Source of the DNA: Bacillus sp. CECT 9360
GTDB lineage: Bacteria; Bacillota; Bacilli; Bacillales; DSM-1321
Assembly: GCF_918741275.1 (NCBI RefSeq)
Contig: NZ_CAKKNA010000004.1
Coordinates: 248,001 to 312,000 of the forward strand
Direction of reading: 5' to 3'
DNA length: 64,000 bases
Shown: piece after piece, positions 43,564 through 51,927 of the stretch
Numbering within the stretch: the first letter of the stretch is position 1
How the letters are laid out: every line of letters begins with the position of its first letter
Translations under genes and position numbers: made by a program
Notes under the pieces: model-generated
Seen by the model: the letters and a program-made list of their open reading frames with translations, nothing else
What the model was told of the DNA's origin: nothing
Database searches by the model: none

Positions 43564-43771
43564 AATAACGGTGCTTTAGTTGAGGAAACTTAGTTATTAT
43601 AAATACAATAAGTAAATAGCAAAGAGGTGATAAATTGCGAATACTTAAACTAATAGTCAAAACCAATATAGGAAAATACCTTGTTGATTAATCCCCTAAG
43701 ATGAATATATATTTCTAAAAAAGAAAAAAGCTCTGGATCATGTCCAACAGCTAGTGGGTCTTCTACATACC

Positions 43772-44462
43772 TCAGTGTTTAATCAATTCGTCTATTGCAT
43801 TCTTGGTCAATCGTTGTACATCAGGATTTGTGCTTGGCTTTCCTGCTTGTCCATACGGATCAAGATGCCAATTCCGATAGAAGGTCCCTACAGCAAACAC
43901 TTTCCCGCCGCGCGGATTTACATACCAAACTAAATTTGAACTTCCTTTTTGCGTCTGGCCTTGCAAATCCAAAACCTTTTCACCAATGAATTCAACATTC
44001 GGGGGAGGTGCAATGTCTTCCTCCGTTAATCGGCCATCCCACTTCACTGCCAACAATTTTCGGAATCACGGAACCTTTTTTAAAGCGGGTTCCTTGAAGC
44101 AGCCAATGATTCATTATAATAGGAAGATCGTTGAACTTTTCTACAGGAATTCCTGAATACATGATGCCAAATAACTGGTTTTCAGGCATATTGACAGGAG
44201 CATGACGGAATTTTGTCGTCACAAGTTTAGAATTCGTCTTCTCGATAGGATCATTTGAAGGATTCTTCGGCGTTCCCTTATAAAAAATCAAATGTGACGG
44301 ATTCTTAGCATCAAAACGGACTTGCCAGTAAGCTGTATTAGCGTTGAGCAAAGCAAGACCTTTCTTATTTTTTGCGAAATTGTCAACCGCTTCTCTCATT
44401 GGCATCGTCCAATACTTACAAATTTCTAGCTCTTTTCTGAATTCAGGTAACATGTTAATCAA
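43772..44462 (-). pseudogene. Frameshifted, N-terminally truncated protein related to the N,N-dimethylformamidase-like C-terminal domain family
   Basis: Two overlapping minus-strand frames together make one protein. The first (44462-43992) contains YWTMPMREAVDNFAKN and LALLNANTAYWQVRFD, resembling the EYW-x-x-x-M-R and GAN-x-x-YW-x-(V/L)-R-F pattern of that family. The second (44056-43772) continues with VKWDGRLTEEDI and ends in FYRNWHLDPYG. The frame change lies near 44040-44060. The family is normally much longer, so the N-terminus is also lost. No signal peptide remains. Family assignment is moderate. Confidence 0.6.
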
Positions 44463-44670
44463 ACGTTTAATTAAATTTATAGAGATAAATAAATTTATAC
44501 GAAAAGTGTATTGAAAAACCGGACTATCTTACTGTTTTTTAAAATATCGAACCGTGTTTCTTCCTATTATACTAAAATAAGAGTGTATTCTTTTTGAAAC
44601 AGAGAATCACTTTCTCTGTTTATCAAGGTCAACTACAAAATATTTTTTAAAAAAAGGAGGTACTATCCAA

Positions 44671-46011
44671 ATGCGTATCAACAAAAAGAAAATGTTTGCT
44701 GCAGTTGCCACCGCTACGCTTGTTTCCAGTGCTTTTGTATCCACTGCACCGCAGACTGCTTCTGCCGCTGTGACTACAAGCACCGCCAAAAGTCTTGTTT
44801 CTAAAGCGGAAAGCTCTGCTTACCGTTTACACACCCTCTACACAACTGTCGGACGATATGGAGTTATAAGGACCGAACTTACAACAGCTAAGTCCCAATA
44901 TGCCTCTGCGCTAAAAGCGGTCAATAGCCTTCCTTCATCAAGCACAAAAACGGATCTTACTAAACGACTGCAAAAAGTGAAAGGATATATCGACCGTGCC
45001 ACAAACTTCAACAATGCCTTATATGCTGCCTCAGCTGTATATAAACATATTGATTATCTGGAAATGACATTTGAGAGAGACACCTATAACCGAACCCAAC
45101 TAAAGGCTGAATTCGATAAACAACAGAGATTGATCAAAACGATGGAGACTGCCATAGGGAAGCTGTATAGCAGGGCAGTGGCAGATAATCTTAGGAATAA
45201 GTATCAGACAGCTTTTTATTTTTCCCAGGAACTAGACCGTATTGTAAATGATAAACAGGCACTTTTTGTATTGGATGTGACAGAATCTAAACACAACATA
45301 CTCAATGTGATTGTTTCTGATGTTTCGGGATTAAATTCTGCAGCGGCTATGAATAAAAATAATTATAAGATTGATGGGAAAGTGATTCCAGCCAATTCTG
45401 TTATTAAAGTATTAAAATCGGAAAGCCAGCGGTCAATCATTCAAATCACCCTACCGGGAGAATCCATATCACAAACAAAACCTCACTCCATTGCGGTATC
45501 AGGCTTGAAGGACAAGCATGGTACTATCAATAGCAATGAGCATACTGATGAAGTGAATTTAACTGAAAATGTTAGTCCTGTCCTAAAAGAAGTAATAATT
45601 AATGAGGCTAAACGAAACCAACTTATCTTTTCATATAGCGAACCTTTAGCAAAGCCAATCAATCCGGCAGATATTAAGATCATACTCAGCAACGACACTG
45701 TCATTCCCGCTTCGAAAATTCGCGTAACACCTGAATTGAATGATGCTGGAGAACCAACTGGAAGGGATCTAGTAAGTTTAGATACGGACATTTATCAACA
45801 AGTGGATATGTGGGATCAATATTATATTGAAATGGACGGAATAGGCGGATACGATGAACATCGAGACTATCTAATTGGTGCTTCCGATAACTTTGATTCA
45901 TTTCATGCACTTACGGTCGGCACAAATGCTTCAACGGTATCCACAGACAAATCTCTAAATCGCAATTTATTAAAAGGAAATACAACGATAAAAATAATTG
46001 ATGCTAATTAA
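44671..46011 (+). CDS. SbsC-related S-layer or wall-associated protein (paralogue 1)
   Basis: The 446-residue protein has a signal peptide (about 1-33) and an N-terminal all-helical region (about 36-200) of the SbsC type, a module that binds secondary cell wall polymers without SLH motifs. Two Ig-like beta domains follow. It ends in VSTDKSLNRNLLKGNTTIKI, a tail shared with the minus-strand paralogue at 53035. AGGAGG precedes the ATG. Its level of expression is probably lower than that of the 857-residue protein, whose codon use is more biased. Confidence 0.75.
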   Translation: MRINKKKMFAAVATATLVSSAFVSTAPQTASAAVTTSTAKSLVSKAESSAYRLHTLYTTVGRYGVIRTELTTAKSQYASALKAVNSLPSSSTKTDLTKRLQKVKGYIDRATNFNNALYAASAVYKHIDYLEMTFERDTYNRTQLKAEFDKQQRLIKTMETAIGKLYSRAVADNLRNKYQTAFYFSQELDRIVNDKQALFVLDVTESKHNILNVIVSDVSGLNSAAAMNKNNYKIDGKVIPANSVIKVLKSESQRSIIQITLPGESISQTKPHSIAVSGLKDKHGTINSNEHTDEVNLTENVSPVLKEVIINEAKRNQLIFSYSEPLAKPINPADIKIILSNDTVIPASKIRVTPELNDAGEPTGRDLVSLDTDIYQQVDMWDQYYIEMDGIGGYDEHRDYLIGASDNFDSFHALTVGTNASTVSTDKSLNRNLLKGNTTIKIIDAN

Positions 46012-46020
46012 TTTATGTAC

Positions 46021-46061
46021 AAGGGGCATTCAATCCTAGTGATTTTGGATTGAGGGCCCTT
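46021..46061 (+). terminator. Hairpin after S-layer paralogue 1
   Basis: AAGGG/CCCTT and TCAATCC/GGATTGA form a two-part stem around TAGTGATTTT. The T-tract that follows is short, so termination may be weak. Confidence 0.5.
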
Positions 46062-46114
46062 CATGTTTGAATTAAAATAAAAAAAGATTTGTTATTATTT
46101 CAAAAAGTACTAGC

Positions 46115-46330
46115 ATGGTGAGATCAAATTATCCTTATAAAGTTGTTATAAGGCATAAAAGTAAGTTGACCATAAGGAGATATTACTTCATGAGTAAAGA
46201 ACAAAAGGAAAAATTTTATGAGGTTATAAAGAAATACTATGAAATTGGCACGACGAAAATGAATGTTAGTCTCACAGATGTAATACAGGAGCTGGAAAGT
46301 GATTTAACCGTATTAATTGAAAAGAAATGA
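46115..46330 (+). CDS. Small basic protein, 71 or 46 residues, unknown
   Basis: The frame from 46115 gives 71 residues; an internal ATG at 46190 is preceded by AAGGAGA (spacing 10) and would give 46 residues (MSKEQKEKFYEVIKKYYEIG onward). The full frame reads as a beta strand followed by two helices and is coherent, so the longer form cannot be excluded. There is no signal peptide. It lies between two S-layer genes without an obvious role. Confidence 0.45.
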   Translation: MVRSNYPYKVVIRHKSKLTIRRYYFMSKEQKEKFYEVIKKYYEIGTTKMNVSLTDVIQELESDLTVLIEKK

Positions 46331-46746
46331 AAATACCCAATGATTTTATTAAAGGGACTTCTTTTTTTCGACATTATTCTTCTTTTCATATGTTTTTAGG
46401 AAAAATCAATTAACTTCTTAATGAATGATTATAATTAAATTAAATCATTTGGTTTAGAAACTATTTACCTAGCTCTTGGCATAATTTTCTTTTATTGCTA
46501 TATATTAATATGGTGGTTTGTTACTTTCGTATTTCGATAACATTACAAAAGGAGCATATATTTCACTCCTAACACAATACTGGAAACTATTACTAACAGA
46601 AATTAATACAAATTTACAAAATAACACTAGAATTTGCTAAAACTATGTAATATTATAGGTAGTGGAAGAAAGACTTGGAAAATTTATTTCCAAGCCTTGT
46701 AATTTAGGCTAAACTACTAGTAAAAAGAAAAATAATGCAAAAAAGG
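46331..46746. other. Long AT-rich region upstream of the S-layer gene, with two adjacent hairpins
   Basis: No ORF. CTTGGAAA/TTTCCAAG (46674-46694) and AGCCT/AGGCT (46693-46710) form two abutting stem-loops just upstream of the promoter. A longer inverted repeat, ACTAGTAA near 46716 against TTACTAGT near 46763, brackets the -35. These could be protein-binding sites for control of S-layer transcription. Confidence 0.4.
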
Positions 46747-46775
46747 TTGTTTTTTCCTAAACTTACTAGTATAAT
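46747..46775 (+). promoter_or_regulatory. Promoter of the major S-layer gene
   Basis: TTGTTT (46747-46752), a 17-base spacer and a perfect TATAAT (46770-46775). The leader to the ATG at 46868 would be about 85 bases. Other upstream promoters may exist, as is common for S-layer genes. Confidence 0.6.
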
Positions 46776-46867
46776 AGTCGATAAGTTTGATAGCTGTTGG
46801 AAATTTGTCGTTTATTGTCAAATGCCCGATAGACTACTTTTAATACCGAAGGGAGAAACACACAAAG

Positions 46868-49441
46868 ATGAACAAAAAGAAAGCAATCAAAATCGCTACT
46901 GCTTCTGCTATCGCTGCTTCTGGTTTCGTAGCCGCTGCTCCAGTACAAACATCAGCTGCTCCAAACATTAAAGGGGAAGTTGCTAAAGCGAAGGACGTAA
47001 TGTACAACGCAATGTATGCATACAGCAAGCCTTGGTTGGCTACAGGTGAACTTGTAGACCGTACTGTTGCTTACAACGCATACAAAAAAGGTGAAGCACA
47101 ATACAAATATGCAGTAAACTATGTAAACAAATACGAAAAAAATGCAAAGGTTAAAGCTGGACTCCTAGCTGATCTTGCAAGCGTACGCACAAAATACTTG
47201 CTTGGCCGTTCTTTGAATTACATAAAGTCTTGGAACGCTCTTGAACTTCAAGTTGAGCCAGCTGCTAAGAAATTAGACGCTGTCGTTGCATCTGCAACAA
47301 CTGAAGAGCAAATCAGAGATGCACAAGCTGAATTGAAGAAAGTATACGATGCACAACAAGCAGATCTTGCTGCAGTTGTTGAATCAAGCATCGAAGCTCA
47401 TGTTAAGAGTGAAGCTAAAACAGCATACGACACTTCTTACGCTAAAGCTGAAGCAAGAGCTGAAGTACTTTCTGTTCCTAAAGTTTCTAGTGTAAGTGCG
47501 ATTAACGCTTCTCAACTTCAAGTTAAATTCTCTCAGCCAGTTCTTGAATCTGATGTAATTAATGGGACTGCACCTTCTGCAGCTTTCACTATTACTCCTG
47601 AAACTGTTGACGGTGTAGCATCAGCAATCCCAGGTACATTAGTTGCTGATTTATCTGACGATGGTAAAACATTGACACTGACAACTGCTGCAACTTATAA
47701 GTTTGAAGGAACTTACACTGTTGAAGTAACTAAAAATACAGTTAAAGCAGTAAAAGATGGTGCTTTCCTTCCTGCATTTGAAGGTACTGTAGCAGTAAAA
47801 GATACTGCTCGTCCAACTTTGAAAGGTCTTACTTACAATGCTGCTGGTACTGTAGCGTATTTAGAATTTAGCGAATCAATCACTACAAAAGATGGTGCTT
47901 TCAGCATAACTAGCGTTAAACGTGCTGATGGTGTTGCTTTAGATGCTACAACAGTTTTAGATACTACAAAATTTGCTAATAGCTCAACAAAGCGTAATGT
48001 AGTTGAAGTTGATTTGGCTGCAGTTGCTGTAGCAGACGAAAACAAAAATATCAATATTAACTTTGTAGGATTAAAAGATGAAGCTGGAAACCTTGTATCA
48101 CCAAATCCAGTTTCTATAACAGTTAATAAAGATACTGCTGTTAAGGCTCAAGCAACTATATCTTCAGTTAAGCGTACATCTGTAACTAATTTAGAAGTAA
48201 CTTTTGATAAAGAGTTAGCTACTGCACCAACTGACGTTACGGTTGCTGGTGTAACTACAGGTGTAGGTTCAATTAACGTATCGGCAACAAATCCTAAAGT
48301 ATACAATGTTACTTTGACTTCTGGACAACAGGCATTAACTGGAATTCAAGATGTAACAGTAACTGGTTTCAAAGGACACAACGCTTCTGCAGCTGTTACT
48401 ACACCTGTTGCAAAGATTGTTGACTTTACAGTTGAAAAAACAGCTCCAACTATTACTTCAACTTCATTAACAAAAATTAGTGGTGTTGATTACTTAGTCG
48501 TAAACTTAGACGAAGAAGTTGCTTTAGGTGACTTAGCTGCTGGTACATTTACCGGTACTGTATCTAAGCCAAATGGGGATTTAGACGTAATCCCAACTGT
48601 AGATTTTACTACACCAACTTTGCATAACGCATCATTAACTGCAACAAAATCAAAATCAGTTAAAATTAACTTGTCAACTTTGACAACAAGCACTCCAGCT
48701 CCTGGTACCGCGTTTACGTTTACACCTGGAACTTATAGCTTAGATATTTCTGCTGGTATCGCTAAAGATTCATTTGGAAATCCTTCTGCGAAAAAAGCAA
48801 CTGCATTTACTGTGAGCACATCTACTGCTAAATTGCCTGCACCAACAGGTGTAGCTTCTAAAGCGAATACACCAGGTGTAGTAGTAGTTTCATTTGCTAA
48901 TAAAGTGGATGTTGCATCTGCTCAAACTGCATCTAACTACTCAATCGAAGGTGCTACTATTACGGGCGCAAGAGTTGTTACAAACACTGCTACAGGAGCA
49001 ACCGTGGAATTATCTATCGCTGCTGGCACAATCAGTCATGAAGGTGTACGTAATGTAACAGTTAAAAATGTAAAAGGTTATGCTGATAGCTTCGCAGCTA
49101 TGGCAGACTACACAAATATCTTAGCTTTTGATGAGAACGTAGCTCCTAAATTGGAAGCATCAAACGCTGTTAAATTAACTGCTACTAACACAATCGTTGT
49201 AGACTTTGATGAAGCATTAGTTGATGCTTCTACTGGTAATGACTTCGATGTTTACCAAAATGGAGTTAAAGTTGCTTCTTTAAGTGCTCTTGATGGTTCT
49301 GATGCATCTAAAGTTGTTATTACACTTACAACTCCAGTTGCATCTACTTCTGGATTAGTAGTAAAAGCTGCATCTACAATTGATTTGAAAGATCTTAAGA
49401 AGAACAGTGTAATATTCTCTGATACTGCTGTTTCTAACTAA
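46868..49441 (+). CDS. Probable major S-layer protein, SbsC type
   Basis: The 857-residue protein has a short basic signal peptide (cleaved near residue 30 after TSAA) and an SbsC-like N-terminal helical domain (about 31-205) that would bind the secondary cell wall polymer. Several Ig-like/Big domains follow with S-layer sequence character (VSSVSAINASQLQVKFSQPV, VKDTARPTLKGLTYNAAG, VKRTSVTNLEVTFDKEL). Composition is rich in Ala, Thr, Val and Lys with almost no Cys. Codon use is strongly biased to GCT, ACT, GTA and AAA, unlike neighbours, which indicates very high expression. A strong promoter and terminator flank it. Confidence 0.8.
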   Translation: MNKKKAIKIATASAIAASGFVAAAPVQTSAAPNIKGEVAKAKDVMYNAMYAYSKPWLATGELVDRTVAYNAYKKGEAQYKYAVNYVNKYEKNAKVKAGLLADLASVRTKYLLGRSLNYIKSWNALELQVEPAAKKLDAVVASATTEEQIRDAQAELKKVYDAQQADLAAVVESSIEAHVKSEAKTAYDTSYAKAEARAEVLSVPKVSSVSAINASQLQVKFSQPVLESDVINGTAPSAAFTITPETVDGVASAIPGTLVADLSDDGKTLTLTTAATYKFEGTYTVEVTKNTVKAVKDGAFLPAFEGTVAVKDTARPTLKGLTYNAAGTVAYLEFSESITTKDGAFSITSVKRADGVALDATTVLDTTKFANSSTKRNVVEVDLAAVAVADENKNININFVGLKDEAGNLVSPNPVSITVNKDTAVKAQATISSVKRTSVTNLEVTFDKELATAPTDVTVAGVTTGVGSINVSATNPKVYNVTLTSGQQALTGIQDVTVTGFKGHNASAAVTTPVAKIVDFTVEKTAPTITSTSLTKISGVDYLVVNLDEEVALGDLAAGTFTGTVSKPNGDLDVIPTVDFTTPTLHNASLTATKSKSVKINLSTLTTSTPAPGTAFTFTPGTYSLDISAGIAKDSFGNPSAKKATAFTVSTSTAKLPAPTGVASKANTPGVVVVSFANKVDVASAQTASNYSIEGATITGARVVTNTATGATVELSIAAGTISHEGVRNVTVKNVKGYADSFAAMADYTNILAFDENVAPKLEASNAVKLTATNTIVVDFDEALVDASTGNDFDVYQNGVKVASLSALDGSDASKVVITLTTPVASTSGLVVKAASTIDLKDLKKNSVIFSDTAVSN

Positions 49442-49469
49442 TCTCTAGAAAACTAGGGGTAGAATAACA

Positions 49470-49510
49470 AAAAAAAGCAGAAGGTTGAATTCTAGCCTTC
49501 TGCTTTTTTT
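49470..49510 (+). terminator. Terminator of the S-layer gene
   Basis: AAAAAAGCAGAAGG pairs perfectly with CCTTCTGCTTTTTT (14 bp) around TTGAATTCTAG. Confidence 0.93.
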
Positions 49511-49578
49511 ACACCTCATAATTGCTATGAGATGTGGTGCTCCCTTCACGCATACACATAATTGTGGGGTGTAAAAGA

Positions 49579-49607
49579 AAACAGAGAGTATGTATCTCTC
49601 TGTTTTT
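49579..49607 (+). terminator. Second terminator-like hairpin downstream of the S-layer gene
   Basis: ACAGAGAG and CTCTCTGT form an 8-bp stem around TATGTAT, then TTTTC. It may back up the first terminator or end a short transcript. Confidence 0.6.
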
Positions 49608-49672
49608 CTATTTCAGCCGAATCAAATAGAATTGTAAATTTATATTATTACAATGAATGACATTAACAAATG

Positions 49673-49700
49673 CCCCTAATTCCTTTCGAGGAGTTAGGGG
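49673..49700 (+). promoter_or_regulatory. Leader hairpin just upstream of the 99-residue gene
   Basis: CCCCTAATTCC pairs with GGAGTTAGGGG (one G-U) around TTTCGA, then TGTTTCT. It ends 25 bases before the next ATG and could attenuate that gene or be a remnant terminator. Confidence 0.45.
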
Positions 49701-49725
49701 TGTTTCTATTTGAGGAGGAAAAGAA

Positions 49726-50025
49726 ATGTTGTACTTGAATTGGTTTGTATGGAGAATGAAAAAGACGTTCAAGATAGAAGTACAGGAAGATGGGGTGAGT
49801 TATGAAGCTTATGATTTCTATCATGAAGACCTGGATGAATTACTCATCCCTACGCACCACCTAGAAAAGCTGCCTAATCCGTTGCTCTTTGCGACTCTCA
49901 TGTATGTCGATGACAAGGGATATGAGTGGATAGTGGGAATGGTATTAGAAGAGGAGACTAACAGAAAACTGTACGAAGTGTGGATAAGAAACGGGGAACC
50001 AATTGCCTATGAGCTATATGTTTGA
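49726..50025 (+). CDS. Unknown 99-residue acidic cytoplasmic protein
   Basis: The ATG follows GGAGGAAAAG. The product is rich in Glu, Asp, Tyr and Leu, has no signal peptide or membrane segment, and seems to be a compact alpha/beta domain (FKIEVQEDGVSYEAYDFYHE, KGYEWIVGMVLEE, KLYEVWIRNGEPIAYELYV as separate strands). No family is recognised. It lies on the S-layer side of a patch of mobile-element scars and might belong to that foreign DNA. Confidence 0.6.
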   Translation: MLYLNWFVWRMKKTFKIEVQEDGVSYEAYDFYHEDLDELLIPTHHLEKLPNPLLFATLMYVDDKGYEWIVGMVLEEETNRKLYEVWIRNGEPIAYELYV

Positions 50026-50151
50026 AAAAGGAAATCAGTTGAGGAGGCACACGACATTCCTAAGGGGGGGTTCACGACAAAACTTTTAGTATTCTATAAC
50101 CGTCGTAAGCGGGAAGGGAAAGGAACTTCCAAATGAATATGAAAGACACGT

Positions 50152-50198
50152 AAAAGGCTATTGGTGTATAACGACATACATCAATAGCCTTTTCTATT
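50152..50198 (+). terminator. Terminator after the 99-residue gene
   Basis: AAAAGGCTATTG pairs with CAATAGCCTTTT, extended by TGTAT/ATACA, and is followed by CTATTTTTG. Confidence 0.8.
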
Positions 50199-50216
50199 TT
50201 TGGGAGTGAATCAAGT

Positions 50217-50423
50217 TTGCATGTAGAAGTGTTTTCGACCTGGCTTTTTGCGGAAGGCAAAGTAGTCAAAACAATTGAATCCTATATGAACGATGTAACA
50301 GGATTTGAAAAGTACCTTCAGGAGAAGCTGATGGACGTACCGGTTCTATCACGCTTCTCTTTCGAGAGGTATCTCTCCAGAAAATACGATGATGTAATAT
50401 ATTGCTTGTTCCCTAGTCGGTGA
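50217..50423 (+). pseudogene. Truncated tyrosine recombinase/integrase, N-terminal core-binding fragment
   Basis: About 58 residues read as the SAM-like N-terminal domain of XerC/phage integrases (FSTWLFAEGKVVKTIESYMNDV, shortened: KVVKTIESYMNDVTGFEKYL). A TTG start after GGGAGTGA is intact, but the sequence is interrupted near residue 58 and no catalytic domain follows. The frame then runs into unrelated sequence from the DUF927 fragment. Confidence 0.6.
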
Positions 50424-50757
50424 CAGTACCAAAGGGAAAACAACCGTTGTACTCCTGGCTGCTTTCATATTTGGTATGTCATCTATCAAGAAAAAGGGAT
50501 TGATGAAATCCTGGAACGGAACAAAGCATGCTATCTCAAACATGTTGGGCGGAAACTACGGCATACCGGCTGTGATGGATGAACTTTCTAAGAGTGTTGC
50601 TAAGTCTCTGACAAGTGACCTCTATGTGCTGACCAATGGACAGGAGAAATCCCGATTGACTGACGAGATGAAGCAACGGAAGCAAGCGACATGGGCAACA
50701 ACCATCATTTTACAGGCGAACAGTCTATCTTTGAGCGAACGAAAAAATAATCCCTAG
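50398..50757 (+). pseudogene. Internal fragment of a DUF927-type phage/plasmid helicase
   Basis: From 50398 an open frame without its own start reads through LVGDSTKGKTTVVLLAAFIF, a Walker A, then SWNGTKHAISNMLGGNYGIP and AVMDELSKS, in the order of DUF927 superfamily helicases used by integrative elements. Both the N-terminus and the C-terminal part are missing. It overlaps the end of the integrase fragment in another frame, marking a deletion junction. Confidence 0.6.
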
Positions 50758-50774
50758 AACATTGTTAAACGAAT

Positions 50775-51161
50775 TTAAAGATGTGGCCAGCAATGAGTAT
50801 AAGGGATTAATTGCGATCTCAATCTAATCAAACCTAAACGGTCAATGGCTTCTTCAACAGTAATGTTTATAAAATTGAACCTGACATAGGTTCTGAGTAA
50901 ATGGACTGGTATGGCAATTTGGTTAGGGAATAATTGATTAAAGTAATTGGCAATGTTATAGAGTGAATCCCTTTCTGCTTTAATGTTAATAATGCTTTTT
51001 TGGTATAAAGGTCTAGTAACCCGGAAATTCTCATCTATACATTCGCACGTGCAATTAGGATCGCCTATAGTACCGCAAGAACAAGTTACACTGGAATCAC
51101 AGCAAGCGGATGAAGTTGAAGAAGATCCGCAATCACAGCAATGATCTAAACTATTGTTCAA
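50775..51161 (-). CDS. Cysteine-rich 128-residue protein, unknown, third gene of a small cluster
   Basis: The TTG start is preceded by GGAGG. The first 42 residues are packed with cysteine pairs (CCDC, CC, CSC, CTCEC; ten cysteines), while residues 43-128 are cysteine-poor and helical (NIANYFNQLFPNQIAIPVHL). There is no signal peptide, so a cytoplasmic or mother-cell site such as a spore coat or exosporium component, or a metal-binding role, is possible but not shown. Two smaller cysteine-ending genes precede it on the same strand. Confidence 0.65.
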   Translation of the reverse strand: MNNSLDHCCDCGSSSTSSACCDSSVTCSCGTIGDPNCTCECIDENFRVTRPLYQKSIINIKAERDSLYNIANYFNQLFPNQIAIPVHLLRTYVRFNFINITVEEAIDRLGLIRLRSQLIPYTHCWPHL

Positions 51162-51237
51162 TATGATTCCTCCATGACTTTGAACGTTTTAAACATTTAA
51201 TAGTTTAAACAATTACTTCTTAGAATTTTTCTCGTGC

Positions 51238-51447
51238 TCACCGGCAGGATACAGTATTTATCTGATTATAAGGGATCCTCATCACGGTAAAGGAATTGGC
51301 GTCCACACAATAAAGATAAGTAGTATCCACATGTATGGGGAAAACTGCATAAGTTCCTCCCAGCGAATCAATGTTGACAAGCCGGCTTAAATAGCCCTGG
51401 AAATTTGAAGCGTCAGTTGCACGATATTCAGATGCTCTTTTTCTCAC
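51238..51447 (-). CDS. Unknown 69-residue beta-rich protein, second gene of the cluster
   Basis: The GTG start follows AGGAGG. The second half (TYAVFPIHVDTTYLYCVDAN, then MRIPYNQINTVSC) has the same spacing of Cys, Ala, Tyr, Ile and a terminal Cys as the 70-residue protein encoded just upstream, so these two look like distant paralogues. There is no signal peptide. It lies 10 bases after that gene and is certainly co-transcribed with it. Confidence 0.65.
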   Translation of the reverse strand: MRKRASEYRATDASNFQGYLSRLVNIDSLGGTYAVFPIHVDTTYLYCVDANSFTVMRIPYNQINTVSCR

Positions 51448-51457
51448 AATCTTCCTC

Positions 51458-51670
51458 CTAATTCACACATTGGTATTGGGTAATGTCAGTATAATTAAAT
51501 GTAACGTTATCCATTAATACCCCGGCGGCATTTCTACAGATTCCTACCATGTTAGTCGGATTAACCTTCGTTATATAAAATAACAATGGGCTGGGATAAG
51601 CAGGAACTACATTATGGCTAATCATGATTGGTTTTGATACATAATGGTATAAAGTGTATACATCTGGCAT
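51458..51670 (-). CDS. Unknown 70-residue beta-rich protein, first gene of the cluster
   Basis: The ATG follows AAAGGTG. The product is rich in Val, Tyr, Pro and Asn, with a pattern LLFYITKVNPTNMVGICRNA and an ending YTDITQYQC that parallels its neighbour. It has two cysteines. No known family is recognised. The cluster is divergent from the V8-like protease gene at 51928, with a shared 257-base promoter region. Confidence 0.65.
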   Translation of the reverse strand: MPDVYTLYHYVSKPIMISHNVVPAYPSPLLFYITKVNPTNMVGICRNAAGVLMDNVTFNYTDITQYQCVN

Positions 51671-51927
51671 TGCTCTCGCACCTTTCTATAGCTGTAACGG
51701 TTCTTTATAAAATATATTCATAAAAAAGGATTCCGCAGCTTTTCCCAGCTGTTTAATTGATTCAGACTGGCATCGTTTCTGAAACTGCCCCATTTCTCCA
51801 TTGTTGTAATTCGCAATTCCATTCAATTTCAATAGCAAAAAAAAATTGCTAAATATAAAAATAATTAATGGATAAAGTAAAATTGAGTATTTTGTAATTC
51901 TCGAATTTGCAGGAGGTTATTAAAATA

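Noticed and set aside
50775..51670. Bacteriocin or lantibiotic cluster
   Set aside because: No modification enzyme, transporter or leader-peptide pattern (such as a double-glycine site) is found beside the small cysteine-containing genes.
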